Source of the DNA: Arthrobacter sp. NicSoilB4
GTDB lineage: Bacteria; Actinomycetota; Actinomycetes; Actinomycetales; Micrococcaceae
Assembly: GCF_019977335.1 (NCBI RefSeq)
Contig: NZ_AP024653.1
Location: 806,001-870,000, forward strand
DNA: 64,000 bases
Direction of reading: 5' to 3'
Below, in pieces: positions 20,007 through 28,759 of this stretch (the first letter of the stretch is position 1; each line of letters starts with the position of its first letter). The translations under genes and the position numbers were made by a program. Below the pieces are notes generated by a model, which saw nothing but the letters and a program-made list of their open reading frames with translations, did no database searches and was not told the DNA's origin.

Positions 20007-21284
20007 TCAGTTCTGCGCGGCGATGCTCTTGTCCCGGTCCTCGTACACTTCCTCGCTGGGGCCGGTGAACGCCTTGGAGCGCTGGATCGCCTCGATCGAT
20101 CCGGTGAACAGCTGGGAGTCGTGCGGATCGGACGGGTGCCGGCTGGGCTGGTCCGCGGCGGAGACCTTGCCGGGCCGCTTGGCGGGGTTTGAACCGGGTG
20201 TGTCGGACGAGGTGCCGGACGTCCCGGCACCGAGTGAAACAGCACCGAGCGATTCGAGCCGGACGTGGGGGAGCGCCGTCGGGTGTTCCTGCTGCAGGAA
20301 CAGCACGAGTTCCTCGCGGATCAGGCAGCGCAGGTCAAAGAGCTGGGCGCTGTCCGCGGCGCTGACCAGGATGCGGACCCGGACGAAGCCGGCGGTCGCG
20401 TCGGTGATCTGCAGGATGCCCACCCGCTCGTCCCAGAGGTCGGTTGTGGCCAGGACCTTCTTGAGCTCGGCGCGCATGTCCTCGACCGGGGCGCGCCAGT
20501 CGAGGTCGAACTCCACCGTGCCCATGACCTCGGACTGCCGCCGGGTCCAGTTCTCGAACGGGGTGGTGGTGAAGTAGGTGGAGGGCAGGATCAGCCGGCG
20601 GTCGTCCCAGATGTGGACCACGACGTAGGTCAGGGTGATCTCCTCGATCCGGCCCCATTCCTTCTGCACCACCACCACGTCGTCCACCCGGATGGCGTCC
20701 GTGAAGGCAAGCTGGATGCCGGCGAAGACGTTCACCAGTGAGGTCTGTGCTGCGAGGCCGGCCACGATCGAGATCACACCGGCGGAGGCCAGCAGCCCCG
20801 CGCCGAGGGCCTGGATCGCGGGGAACGTGAGCATCGCGATGCCGAGGGCCACAATGACGATCAGGGCCACCCCGATCCGCCGGGCCAGGATCACCTGCGT
20901 GCGCAGCCTGCGGGCACGGCGGTTGTCCGCCACGTCCACCCGGTAGCGGGTGAGCACCATGGTCTCGATGATGAGGAGCACGGCGATGGCCAGCCAGGCA
21001 ATGGACCCGATGAGCGCGATCTGCAGCGCGTGGTCCACGTTGCGGCGCCATTCGGCATCCTCCGTCGTCAGGCCCAGGGCGATCCGGACGCCGATCAGGC
21101 AGAGCGCGAAACGCAACGGCAGGCGGGCCACCCGGGAGGTCTCGCGCAGGGCGGGCTGATTGCGGTTGAACCGGAGCACAATCCGGCGCAGCAGCCAGGA
21201 GGCGAGGAGCCCGGCGGCGACGGCGAGGGCCACGGCGAGGATGGGGGCCAGAAAGGGCATGGCGGGATCGAGGACATCTTGCAT
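20007..21284 (-). CDS. MscS family mechanosensitive channel
   Basis: The 425-residue protein has four or five hydrophobic N-terminal segments, then the pore-lining helix region GAGLLASAGVISIVAGLAAQT and the MscS beta domain with FAGIQLAFTDAIRVDDVVVV and EWGRIEEITLTYVVV. The C-terminal ~80 residues are a hydrophilic tail. It would release solutes upon hypo-osmotic shock. It stands alone between the alpha-glucosidase (same strand, downstream) and the divergent lipoprotein pair. Confidence 0.92.
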   Translation of the reverse strand: MQDVLDPAMPFLAPILAVALAVAAGLLASWLLRRIVLRFNRNQPALRETSRVARLPLRFALCLIGVRIALGLTTEDAEWRRNVDHALQIALIGSIAWLAIAVLLIIETMVLTRYRVDVADNRRARRLRTQVILARRIGVALIVIVALGIAMLTFPAIQALGAGLLASAGVISIVAGLAAQTSLVNVFAGIQLAFTDAIRVDDVVVVQKEWGRIEEITLTYVVVHIWDDRRLILPSTYFTTTPFENWTRRQSEVMGTVEFDLDWRAPVEDMRAELKKVLATTDLWDERVGILQITDATAGFVRVRILVSAADSAQLFDLRCLIREELVLFLQQEHPTALPHVRLESLGAVSLGAGTSGTSSDTPGSNPAKRPGKVSAADQPSRHPSDPHDSQLFTGSIEAIQRSKAFTGPSEEVYEDRDKSIAAQN

Positions 21285-21476
21285 TACTTAAGCTCTAGCA
21301 AGCTTCCGCGGCCAATTGAAATTGGCGGGATGTCAACGTGGGAAGCATCACGGCCGGCGATACTAGGGCCGCCGGACGCGCGCAGTCGCAATGACCAAGG
21401 GTCCAAAGGCCCTAGTTTCCCCGCGGGAAGCACCGAGAATGGACCAATCACTGAATATTCCCAGGGGGAGGGTGTC

Positions 21477-22196
21477 ATGCGCCCAGCCGCATCGTTGGCC
21501 ACTGTCATTTCCGCGTTCTGCGCGGCGGCGCTGCTCGCAGGGTGCGGGTCACCGGCGCCGGCCCCCGCCACGGGCTCCCCGCCCGCCACATCCTCATCTG
21601 GCACGGCCACAGCGTCGCCGGGCACCGCCACCTCGCCCGCGGCAACGGTCCCGGCGGGCTGGAAGACGTTTACGACGTCGGACGGCACGCTCGCGTTCGA
21701 CTACCCGGAGTCGTGGACTATCAAGGACCCGGCCGATGAACCGGCTGAGGGCGGTATTGCTGTAGGTCTGGTGAGTGACTACGGCAAGACAATGGCTACC
21801 CTGCGGACCAACGTGGCCACCGGTTCCGAATGCACGGCGAAGTTCCCCTTCATGGTGTACGACACCGAGCCCGTCCCGGCGCTGGCCCAGAGCGGAGTCA
21901 CGCCGCGGTTCGTCTACGAGGGCCGGACCGGCCCCGAGACTGGTGACCCGGCGGGGTCCCTCAGCCTGGCCTACGGCATCACCTCCGGACCGGAGCCCAC
22001 CGGCGACACCGCCTGCCCGATTTCCCAGGTCTTCACCTGGCCGCCCAGCGGCGCCATGTTCGGCGGTGTCTACGACCCCTTCGACACCACCCCGGGCGGT
22101 CCTCCGAACGTCGACACCCCCGAGGTGTACATGGACACCACCGAGTACAAAAACGTCAAGCAGGCCATCACTTCACTGCGGCCGGCCGGAAAGTAG
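21477..22196 (+). CDS. Lipoprotein A of a tandem paralogous pair
   Basis: From ATG 21477, preceded by GGGGGAG, the product is 239 residues. It has a lipoprotein signal with lipobox LLAGC (Cys23), a Ser/Thr/Pro-rich tether to about residue 60, and then a domain beginning GWKTFTTSDGTLAFDYP. The same opening occurs in the next gene. The hallmark FDYPxxW resembles PsbP/DUF1795-like surface domains. It is exported and lipid-anchored; function unknown. It is followed after 4 nt by its paralogue. Confidence 0.8.
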   Translation: MRPAASLATVISAFCAAALLAGCGSPAPAPATGSPPATSSSGTATASPGTATSPAATVPAGWKTFTTSDGTLAFDYPESWTIKDPADEPAEGGIAVGLVSDYGKTMATLRTNVATGSECTAKFPFMVYDTEPVPALAQSGVTPRFVYEGRTGPETGDPAGSLSLAYGITSGPEPTGDTACPISQVFTWPPSGAMFGGVYDPFDTTPGGPPNVDTPEVYMDTTEYKNVKQAITSLRPAGK

Positions 22197-22200
22197 CCAC

Positions 22201-23013
22201 GTGAGGAAACCGGCGCGAGCACCCGGCACTGCCCTGGACGCCAAGGTGCGCGCCACGGCCGGCGCCTTGGGGCTGGTCCTGCTGCTCGCGTCATGCGGTT
22301 TGCTGCCGGCCCCGCCGGGCGGGACCTCGGCCCCGGGCCAGACCCAAGGCGGCGCCACCTCGCCGGCCAGCCCGACGCCGTCCGGGTCGCCGTCCGAGGC
22401 CACGCCGTCGTCGGGCTGGAAGACGTTCACAACGACGGACGGTGCTCTCGCGTTCGACTACCCCGCGGGCTGGACGGTCAAGGATCCCGGCGGGGCGCTC
22501 GGCGGAGATTTCGTGGACGTGTTCAACGCCGAGGGGAAATCGATTGCCGGTTTGCGGACCAACATTGTGACCGGTGCGGAGTGCGTCGGCAAGAGTCCGT
22601 ATCAGGTCTACGATTCCGCGCCGATGGTTGCGCTCGCCGAGGGCGGGGGAGGCGACGGCGGGGTGCCCCGCTACGTGTTCGAGTCCCGCGGGGACGACCC
22701 TGACGCGGTGGCCACGCGGTCCACCATCGCGGCCTACGGCATCACGATGGTCCCCGAAGAGTCCGGCGACCTGGCGTGCCCGATGTTCCACCTTTTCCTG
22801 TGGCCGCCGAGCGGCGCGTTCTTTGGCGGGACGTACAACCCGGAGAACAACGCGACGCCCGGGGACCCCGCGCTGCCGTATCTGGAGAAGGCCAGGCTGT
22901 ACGCGGCCACCCCCGAGTACCAGGACATCCGAAAGATGATCACGTCCCTGCGGCCGGGAAGGAGCTCAACGGCTTCGCCCGGGACCCCGACCGGGACCTC
23001 GACCGGAAAGTAG
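22201..23013 (+). CDS. Lipoprotein B of a tandem paralogous pair
   Basis: The GTG at 22201 begins 4 nt after the stop of lipoprotein A. The 270-residue product has lipobox LLLASC (Cys32), a Pro/Ser/Thr tether, and then GWKTFTTTDGALAFDYPAGW. It shares several blocks with lipoprotein A: LRTNIVTGAEC versus LRTNVATGSEC, WPPSGAFFGG versus WPPSGAMFGG, and the end ITSLRP. Lipoprotein B has an extra Ser/Thr/Pro-rich C-terminal tail. The pair is an evident local duplication, translationally coupled. Confidence 0.8.
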   Translation: MRKPARAPGTALDAKVRATAGALGLVLLLASCGLLPAPPGGTSAPGQTQGGATSPASPTPSGSPSEATPSSGWKTFTTTDGALAFDYPAGWTVKDPGGALGGDFVDVFNAEGKSIAGLRTNIVTGAECVGKSPYQVYDSAPMVALAEGGGGDGGVPRYVFESRGDDPDAVATRSTIAAYGITMVPEESGDLACPMFHLFLWPPSGAFFGGTYNPENNATPGDPALPYLEKARLYAATPEYQDIRKMITSLRPGRSSTASPGTPTGTSTGK

Positions 23014-23089
23014 CCGGAAATCCCGTTAGCGGCACGACGTCGGCGGGGACTCGCCGGCGGGGCGATCACGTGCTGGGGAGCGGTGATGA

Positions 23090-23345
23090 TCAGGGCATCG
23101 GCGTCAGCGGCGCGGCGTTCAGCGGCATCAGCACGCCCAGGAAGATGCCGGACTCCTGGGCGGTGGGCTCGTTGATACCGAGTACGGCCCCGATGGTGGT
23201 TGTCTTGCCGGAACCGTTGCTGCCGAGGAACCCGAAGGCCGCCCGGCGTGCACGTCAAAGGACAGGTCACGGACAACGGTGGTGTCGCCGAAGTCCCTTC
23301 GGCAGCCGCTGATGTGGCCCGTGCCTCGTCCACAGCGCCCTCGAT
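23090..23345 (-). pseudogene. Decayed ABC transporter ATP-binding protein fragment
   Basis: On the minus strand one frame reads DFGDTTVVRDLSFDVHAG, then a frameshift, then in another frame AFGFLGSNGSGKTTTIG followed by AVLGINEPT and a stop at 23090. Together these are the N-terminal strand and Walker A of a multidrug-type ABC ATPase (normally about 300 residues). Everything after the Walker A helix is missing and no start codon is apparent, so it is a relic. The rest of 23014-23399 holds no convincing gene. Confidence 0.7.
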
Positions 23346-23399
23346 TATGCCGGGCTGCCTATTCCGGACTGCCCGCCCGTGTGTTGCCGATCCGCCGCT

Positions 23400-23663
23400 T
23401 TAGACGGCGGGGATATGCCGGTGCCGGCGCCGCGACGGCGTCGGCAGTCCCGCCCTGGTGGTGCCGGTGCCGCCCCAGGCGTTGGAGCGGGACTCCCTGA
23501 TCAGGCCCGTGCCGGCGCATTCGCGAACTGCCATGATGCCGTCCGCGGCTGCCCGCTTGTCCGCGAAGGCCTTGGATATCGCCAATACCGTTCCGTCGGC
23601 GCCGAGGAGCCGGAAACGGACGTTCGCCTCAGCGTCCGTGAAGATTTCGAATTGTCCTGCCAT
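23400..23663 (-). CDS. DUF1508 / YegP-like small protein
   Basis: From ATG 23663, preceded by AAAGGAC, the 87-residue protein starts MAGQFEIFTDAEANVRFRL, followed by ADGTVLAISKAFADKRAA. This is the DUF1508 repeat of the YegP family. The usual follow-on glycine-rich half-repeat is replaced by a low-complexity basic tail (GGTGTTRAGLPTPSRRRHRH), so the C-terminus may have been altered by a frameshift. YegP proteins are small cytosolic alpha/beta proteins of unknown role. Confidence 0.75.
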   Translation of the reverse strand: MAGQFEIFTDAEANVRFRLLGADGTVLAISKAFADKRAAADGIMAVRECAGTGLIRESRSNAWGGTGTTRAGLPTPSRRRHRHIPAV

Positions 23664-23865
23664 CGTTTTTGTCCTTTCGGGCAATGCGGCACGGCGGGCG
23701 GGTGAAGCACTTCTATGTGCCATGCCATTTTCTCGACAAGTCCCCACAGTGCACTTGCCCATCCTTCCGGCTGCACTCTGCGGATCGTAAGGGGCGAAGG
23801 TCCCTATGTGGAAAGTGCGCAGTTCCTCTGGCGGCGGGCTCCGGGATGGGCGCTAAATTGGGAGC

Positions 23866-24171
23866 ATGGCTGAGATTCCGAAGGGTGATTCCGGCGAGTG
23901 GGTCCGGCTGACTGCACGGGTGGACGGAGTGGTGCAGGCCGTCGGCTTCCGCTACTGGACCGTGCGCAAGGCCGAGGAGCTGGGCCTGACCGGCACGGTG
24001 CGGAACAACAGCGACGGCACCGTGGGCATTGCGGCGGAGGGACCCCAGTCCGTGGTGCTGGAGTTCCGGCGCTGGCTGCGCTCGCCGGAGGCTCCGGGGC
24101 GGGTGGAGAACGTGGATGAATCAATCTCCCGGGCCACGGGGGCGTTCAGCAATTTCCGGGTGGTGTACTGA
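23866..24171 (+). CDS. acyP: Acylphosphatase
   Basis: The 101-residue protein shows the acylphosphatase signature: VDGVVQAVGFRYW with the phosphate-binding loop and catalytic Arg29, then GLTGTVRNNSDGTV with catalytic Asn47. It hydrolyses acyl phosphates such as carbamoyl phosphate and 1,3-bisphosphoglycerate in the cytosol. Length and fold order are typical. It is monocistronic and followed by a repeat region. Confidence 0.95.
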   Translation: MAEIPKGDSGEWVRLTARVDGVVQAVGFRYWTVRKAEELGLTGTVRNNSDGTVGIAAEGPQSVVLEFRRWLRSPEAPGRVENVDESISRATGAFSNFRVVY

Positions 24172-24230
24172 GGGTAGGCCGTGGCCCAGGTTGCTCCACG
24201 CGGGAGTTCAGCGGGAACGCCTCCCCTTCG

Positions 24231-24319
24231 CACGGGACATGCCCCGCCTCCGCCCCGGCGAGTGGGCATATTCCCGTTATGCCCACTCCTGGGCGTGAAG
24301 AATGGGCATGTCCCGCGGG
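24231..24319. repeat. 89-bp palindromic element, copy 1
   Basis: The arms CACGGGACATGCCC and GGGCATGTCCCGCGGG form a long imperfect hairpin. An inner perfect repeat GTGGGCAT/ATGCCCAC folds back in the middle. A second copy follows 34 bp downstream with 80 of 89 bases identical by my alignment. The 372-bp stretch between acyP and the cupin gene holds no convincing ORF; these repeats account for most of it. Confidence 0.8.
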
Positions 24320-24353
24320 CGGGGTGGCCTGGGCTACCTGGTGCTCCCCGGGG

Positions 24354-24442
24354 CACGGGACATGCCCCCCCTCCGCCTCGGCCAGTGGACATATTCCCGC
24401 CATGCCTACTCCTGGGCGGGAAGAATGGGCATGTCCCACGGG
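24354..24442. repeat. 89-bp palindromic element, copy 2
   Basis: This copy has the same length and order as copy 1 with nine substitutions. Outer arms are kept (CACGGGACATGCCC with GGGCATGTCCC), while the inner stem has become imperfect. Further downstream, a small CCCCGG/CCGGGG hairpin at 24481-24498 precedes the cupin gene. Confidence 0.8.
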
Positions 24443-24543
24443 CAGGGTGCCAAAGCGTGCGACGTGCCGCAAACCGAACACCCCGGCCGCGACCGGGGCA
24501 AAGGACCCTCGGCAGCGGGCACGATTCTGAGTAGGGTGGCCCC

Positions 24544-24879
24544 ATGCAGAAGATATCGCTCGATGCCCTTGCCCGGCAGCAGATAGCGGCTGCGGTGGCG
24601 GCACCGAGCGGACGTGCTGCGGATACGGCGTTCGGCGGGCATGAGAAGACCCTCCGCCAGACGGTGATGGCGTTCCGGGCGGGGACGCAGCTGAGCGAGC
24701 ACCAGAACCCGGGCGAAGCGACCGTGTTTGTACTCCGCGGCTGCGTCCGGCTCAGGGCCGGCAAGGAATCCTGGCAGGGGAAGACCGGGGATCTACTGAT
24801 CGTGCCGGACGGGCTGCACAGCCTGGAAGCTGAAGAGGACTCGGCGATCCTGATGACCGTCGCGAAGATCAAGACCTGA
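24544..24879 (+). CDS. Cupin domain protein
   Basis: The 111-residue single-domain protein has a double-stranded beta-helix pattern: QLSEHQNPGEATVFVLRGCVRL (motif 1, with His and Glu as possible metal ligands) and GDLLIVPDGLHSLEA (motif 2, with His). It probably binds a metal and acts on or senses a small molecule. The first ~30 residues are Ala-rich and helical. The next gene begins 57 nt downstream on the same strand. No substrate can be assigned. Confidence 0.82.
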   Translation: MQKISLDALARQQIAAAVAAPSGRAADTAFGGHEKTLRQTVMAFRAGTQLSEHQNPGEATVFVLRGCVRLRAGKESWQGKTGDLLIVPDGLHSLEAEEDSAILMTVAKIKT

Positions 24880-24936
24880 CGGCTGGGCCGCGGTCGGGTG
24901 CGATCGGCCGGGGCCGGACACGGCAAGGAGCCAGCT

Positions 24937-26277
24937 ATGACTGTCGTTCCGTTCGAAGAGGTCCCGTCGACCCGGCGGTGGTGGGCGCGGGCCGCCTACC
25001 TCGCGGTGGTGTGCGCGGTGTTGGTCCCGTTGACGGCCGCCGGCGTGGCGGGCATTGTGGCGCTGCTCCTGACCGGTGCCGGCGCCGTCGTCGTGACCGT
25101 GGCCGGAATCTACTGGTTCCTCATCAGCCGCGGATTCCTGCGCTGGTGTGCGCTGGCGCTCGCGGTGCTCGCCCCGCTGGTGGTCGTGTTCCTGTACGTC
25201 CAGGCGGGCCTGCTGTTGGAGGTCATGATCGCCGTGGGGCTGGTGTTTGTGGCCGTGGTCTTTGCCCGCGCGGCCCTGCGGGAACCCCGGGCAGGATCGA
25301 AGATGACCGAGTACCCCGCTCCGGCCTGGCGGCATCCCTTCCTGGTGATGAATCCGCGCTCCGGCGGGGGCAAAGTGGTGAAGTTTGACCTGCAGCGGAA
25401 GGCTGAGGAACTCGGGGCTGAGGTGGCGCTGCTCGAGGGACCCGGACAGGTGGATGTGGATGCGCTGGCCCGGCAGGCAGTGGAACGCGGAGCCGACTTG
25501 CTCGGCGTCGCCGGTGGTGACGGGACGCAGGCACTGGTGGCCGGCATCGCGGCCGAACACAACCTGCCCTTCCTGGTGATTAGCGCCGGCACCCGCAACC
25601 ACTTCGCCCTCGATCTGGGCCTGGACCGCGAGGACCCCACGGGCTGCCTGGACGCCCTCCGCGACGGTGTGGAGTTGCACGTCGACCTGGGCAAGATCAA
25701 CGGCCGCACTTTCGTCAACAATTCCTCCTTCGGGGTCTACGCCGAGGTGGTGCAGAGCCCGGAGTACCGCGACGACAAGACCGGCACCGTGCTGCAGATG
25801 CTCCCGGACCTGATCAAGGGCGACAAGGGGGCCCGGCTGCACGCCAAGTTCGACGGCACCACCGTGGACGGGCCGCAGGCCGTGCTCGTGAGCAACGGCC
25901 CGTACGGCAGCCACGACCTCGCGGGCCTGGGCCGCCGCACCCGGCTCGACCGCGGCGTGCTCGGCGCGGTGGCACTCTCCGCGTCCAGCACCCGCGAGGC
26001 TGTCGGCCTGCTGCGCCGGGCGACGAAACGCGGCCTGGTCCAGCGGACCGCAGTGGAGGTGGTGGTCGACGCCGACGTGCCCGAGATCCCGGTCGGCGTG
26101 GACGGCGAGGCGCTGCTGATTCCCACCCCGGTGCGGTGCACGGTGGAACCTGCAGCCCTGCGGGTCCTGGTTCCGCGGAAACGCCCGGGCGTCCCGCCCG
26201 CCCAGCCGGCGCTGGACCTGATCCGTCTCCGCGAGCTGGCCTGGGGGCATCCGGCCGCGTCGCACGTCGCGGCGTAG
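24937..26277 (+). CDS. Diacylglycerol kinase-family lipid kinase with N-terminal membrane domain
   Basis: The ATG at 24937 is preceded by AAGGAG at 7 nt. The 446-residue protein has three or four membrane helices in residues ~15-110. A DAGK catalytic domain follows, with NPRSGGGK (139-146) and the nucleotide loop GGDGTQ (193-198), then SAGTRNHFALDLGL and FVNNSSFGVYAE. It likely phosphorylates diacylglycerol or a related lipid at the inner membrane face. The N-terminal membrane fusion distinguishes it from soluble DgkB and resembles actinobacterial DagK variants. It may be co-transcribed with the cupin gene. Confidence 0.9.
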   Translation: MTVVPFEEVPSTRRWWARAAYLAVVCAVLVPLTAAGVAGIVALLLTGAGAVVVTVAGIYWFLISRGFLRWCALALAVLAPLVVVFLYVQAGLLLEVMIAVGLVFVAVVFARAALREPRAGSKMTEYPAPAWRHPFLVMNPRSGGGKVVKFDLQRKAEELGAEVALLEGPGQVDVDALARQAVERGADLLGVAGGDGTQALVAGIAAEHNLPFLVISAGTRNHFALDLGLDREDPTGCLDALRDGVELHVDLGKINGRTFVNNSSFGVYAEVVQSPEYRDDKTGTVLQMLPDLIKGDKGARLHAKFDGTTVDGPQAVLVSNGPYGSHDLAGLGRRTRLDRGVLGAVALSASSTREAVGLLRRATKRGLVQRTAVEVVVDADVPEIPVGVDGEALLIPTPVRCTVEPAALRVLVPRKRPGVPPAQPALDLIRLRELAWGHPAASHVAA

Positions 26278-26335
26278 GGCTGTGGCTTCGCCGGGACCTG
26301 TGGTTTCGCCGCCGCCCGAGTGGAAAAATTAACCC

Positions 26336-26935
26336 GTGGGAAGCGTCGCAGACAGCAAGGTCTGGGCCGACTACAACGCGGCCCAGGCAGACCGACCCGT
26401 GCGGTCCCTTTGCCTCGACGCCATGGCGCTCGCCGGTCCGGGAACCGGGCGTCGAGCCATTGACCTCGGCTGCGGGGCGGGCAAGGAAACGCTGGCCCTC
26501 CTGAACAACGGCTGGCATGTGCACGCCGTCGACTCCCTGCCCGACACCCCGGACCGGCTTCGGGCGATCGCTCCGGACGCCGACGGCAGGCTCAGCATCG
26601 AGGTGCGGGCATTCCAGGAACTCGGGATCCTCCCGCCGGCCGATCTCATCTTCGCCGGCTATTCGCTGCCCTTCATCCACCCGGACACCTTCGGCGGGTT
26701 CTGGGCCATAGTGCTGGATGCCCTCCAGCACAATGGCGTCCTGGCCGTGAACCTTTTTGGGGACCGGGACTCCTGGGCGGACATCCCGGAATGGAACTTC
26801 CACTCCGAACCGGAGGCGCGGCAGCTCTTCGCCGGGCTGGAGATCGTGAAGTTCGAGGTGTACGACGCCGACGGCCAGTCGTTCCGCGGCCCCAAACACT
26901 GGCACATCTACGACGTCGTCGCCCGTAAACGGTGA
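26336..26935 (+). CDS. Class I SAM-dependent methyltransferase (TehB-like)
   Basis: The 199-residue protein starts with GTG at 26336. It has AIDLGCGAGKET (SAM motif I), VHAVDSLPDTPDRL for strand 2, and LIFAGYSLPFIHPDTF in the motif IV region. Short size and the FGxRDSW-like stretch (LFGDRDSWA) resemble TehB/Methyltransf_25 proteins. The upstream region is short and AT-rich (GTGGAAAAATTAACC), so translation may be leaderless. Substrate unknown. Confidence 0.82.
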   Translation: MGSVADSKVWADYNAAQADRPVRSLCLDAMALAGPGTGRRAIDLGCGAGKETLALLNNGWHVHAVDSLPDTPDRLRAIAPDADGRLSIEVRAFQELGILPPADLIFAGYSLPFIHPDTFGGFWAIVLDALQHNGVLAVNLFGDRDSWADIPEWNFHSEPEARQLFAGLEIVKFEVYDADGQSFRGPKHWHIYDVVARKR

Positions 26936-26949
26936 TGGCCCCCGGGCAG

Positions 26950-27051
26950 GCGTCACGCGAGGCAGCCATTTGCCTCCCCGCAGCGAGGACTTCCGCGGCA
27001 TTCCGCGGGACCCCCGCCCCGGCCGGGCCAAAAGCCTGCGCTGCGTGACGC
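26950..27051. repeat. Compound palindromic intergenic element
   Basis: The outer arms GCGTCACGC (26950-26958) and GCGTGACGC (27043-27051) are exact reverse complements about 84 bp apart. Inside are smaller hairpins: AGGCA/TGCCT (26960-26974), and CCGCGG repeated twice with 4 nt between (26993-27008). It lies between two plus-strand genes, so it may attenuate or be a dispersed REP-like repeat. Confidence 0.5.
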
Positions 27052-27124
27052 GCCATCCGGCCCCTCGCCGCGGAAAGTGAACCCCGGTTCGATTTTGGCG
27101 CCCGCCGTGAGACAGACTGTTGCC

Positions 27125-28486
27125 GTGAGCAACTCTCCCCGGACGGGCCTCGCCGTCGCCGGACTCAGCCTGGGCACGGCCCTGAACCCGCTGAACTCCT
27201 CGATGATCGCCGTCGCCTTGGTGGTGCTGCGCACTGACTTTGGGCTCGACGTCGCCACCGTCACCTGGGTGATCACCTCCTTCTACCTCACGTCCGCGGC
27301 GGGGCAGCCGCTCATGGGCCGGCTCGCGGACCGGTTCGGGCCGCGGCGCCTGTTCCTCCTCGGCATGGCACTGGTGGCGGTGACCTGCGCGCTGGCCCCG
27401 TTGGCGCCGAACTTTGCGGTGCTCTGCGTGGCCCGCGCCGTTATGGCCCTCGGCACCGCGGCCGCGTACCCGAGCGCCGTCGTGATGGTCGGGGCGCTGG
27501 CGAAGCAGGCGAACGTGAAGTCCACCCGGCCGCTGGGCCGGATCCAGATGGCCAACACCTCGGCGGCGGCCGTCGGGCCCGTGGTGGGCGGGCTGCTGGT
27601 GGGCTTCGTGGGCTGGGAGGCCCTGTTCCTGCTGAACGTCCCGCTGGCCCTGGCCGCGATCCTCCTGGTCCGGCGGTTCGCCCCGGCGGACGGGGCCCGG
27701 GAACGCGGCCGGGCCTCGGAGCTGCTGCGGGACTCGGACATTCCCGGCATCCTGGCCTTCATCGGCTCCATGGTCCTGGTGATGATGGCGCTGCTCAACG
27801 TGCTGCCGGGCTATCGCTGGTGGCTGCTCGGCGGAGGCACCCTGCTGGCCGTGCTCTTCGTCTGGCGCGAGCTGCGCTTCGCCCCGCCGTTCCTGGACCT
27901 GCGGCTGCTGGGCAGGAACCGGCCGCTGCTGCTGGTCTATCTGGGCTTCGCACTGTTCAGCTGCGTCTACTATTTCGCCTTCTTCGGGCTGCCGCAGCTG
28001 CTGCAGGAGGCCGGCGGCTACGATCCCCGGGTCGTCGGGCTCCTGGTGCTGCCGCTGGCCGCGGTCTCGGTGGTCTCGACGCCGGTGGCCGTCCGCGCGA
28101 TGGACCGGTTCGGGGTCAAGCGTGTGCTGGTCGCCGGCGTCGTGCTGCTCATGGTGGCCTCGGCGGCGATGTGGCTGCTGACCGCCTCGTTCGCCATCCC
28201 GCTGGTGGTTGCGCTGACCGCACTGCTGGGTGTGCCGTACGGGGTGGCGAGCATCGCGTACAACCAGGGCATGTACCTTTCCACCCGGCCGGAGGAGCGT
28301 GGGGTGGCCGCCGGGATCTTCCAGACCTGCCGGTACGTCGGGGCGATCACGGCCACGGTGCTGATCGGGATCTTCTATGGCACCGGCGTCAGCCAGGCCA
28401 ACTGGGAAATTATGGTGCTGGCGATGCTGGGACTCGGCGGAGTGGTGCTGGTGGTGTCGCTGCTGTGGCGGGAGCGGCGGGGCTGA
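27125..28486 (+). CDS. MFS drug/metabolite exporter (DHA-type)
   Basis: I place the start at GTG 27125 (MSNSPRTGLAVAGLSLG), 453 residues; GTG 27077 would add 16 residues unlike MFS N-termini. The protein has 12 or more hydrophobic helices. Motif A is visible as MGRLADRFGPRRLFLLG and a motif C-like segment as AAAVGPVVGGLLVGFVGWEALF. This is the drug:H+ antiporter type. It is followed by a 273-bp intergenic region and has no adjacent regulator. The substrate is unknown. Confidence 0.88.
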   Translation: MSNSPRTGLAVAGLSLGTALNPLNSSMIAVALVVLRTDFGLDVATVTWVITSFYLTSAAGQPLMGRLADRFGPRRLFLLGMALVAVTCALAPLAPNFAVLCVARAVMALGTAAAYPSAVVMVGALAKQANVKSTRPLGRIQMANTSAAAVGPVVGGLLVGFVGWEALFLLNVPLALAAILLVRRFAPADGARERGRASELLRDSDIPGILAFIGSMVLVMMALLNVLPGYRWWLLGGGTLLAVLFVWRELRFAPPFLDLRLLGRNRPLLLVYLGFALFSCVYYFAFFGLPQLLQEAGGYDPRVVGLLVLPLAAVSVVSTPVAVRAMDRFGVKRVLVAGVVLLMVASAAMWLLTASFAIPLVVALTALLGVPYGVASIAYNQGMYLSTRPEERGVAAGIFQTCRYVGAITATVLIGIFYGTGVSQANWEIMVLAMLGLGGVVLVVSLLWRERRG

Positions 28487-28566
28487 GGGCCGCGGGCCCG
28501 GATGCCGTCTCCCCGCGGGTAGTTTCGCGGACCAGATGGGCCTTCGGCGGCGGCAGTCACGGCATC

Positions 28567-28595
28567 TTGACACGCCCAGAACCCCGGATTAAGTT
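28567..28595 (+). promoter_or_regulatory. Strong sigma70-type promoter
   Basis: A consensus TTGACA (28567-28572) and TAAGTT (28590-28595) are separated by exactly 17 bp. It points to the SnoaL-like gene 165 nt downstream. The leader between them holds no ORF I can support. Confidence 0.6.
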
Positions 28596-28759
28596 CGGCC
28601 TTAACGGGGGGCGTATCGCCCGACCCACGAACCTTTGACACTACTTCCCAGCGCCCGGCGCCAGCCCACGAAATGTGGCACGTCCGGCGGTGGCAGGCCG
28701 TGGCGGGCGCCAAACGTCTGGGGGATCCAAATCGGTCTCGTGCCTGCTAGGAGTCGGAA

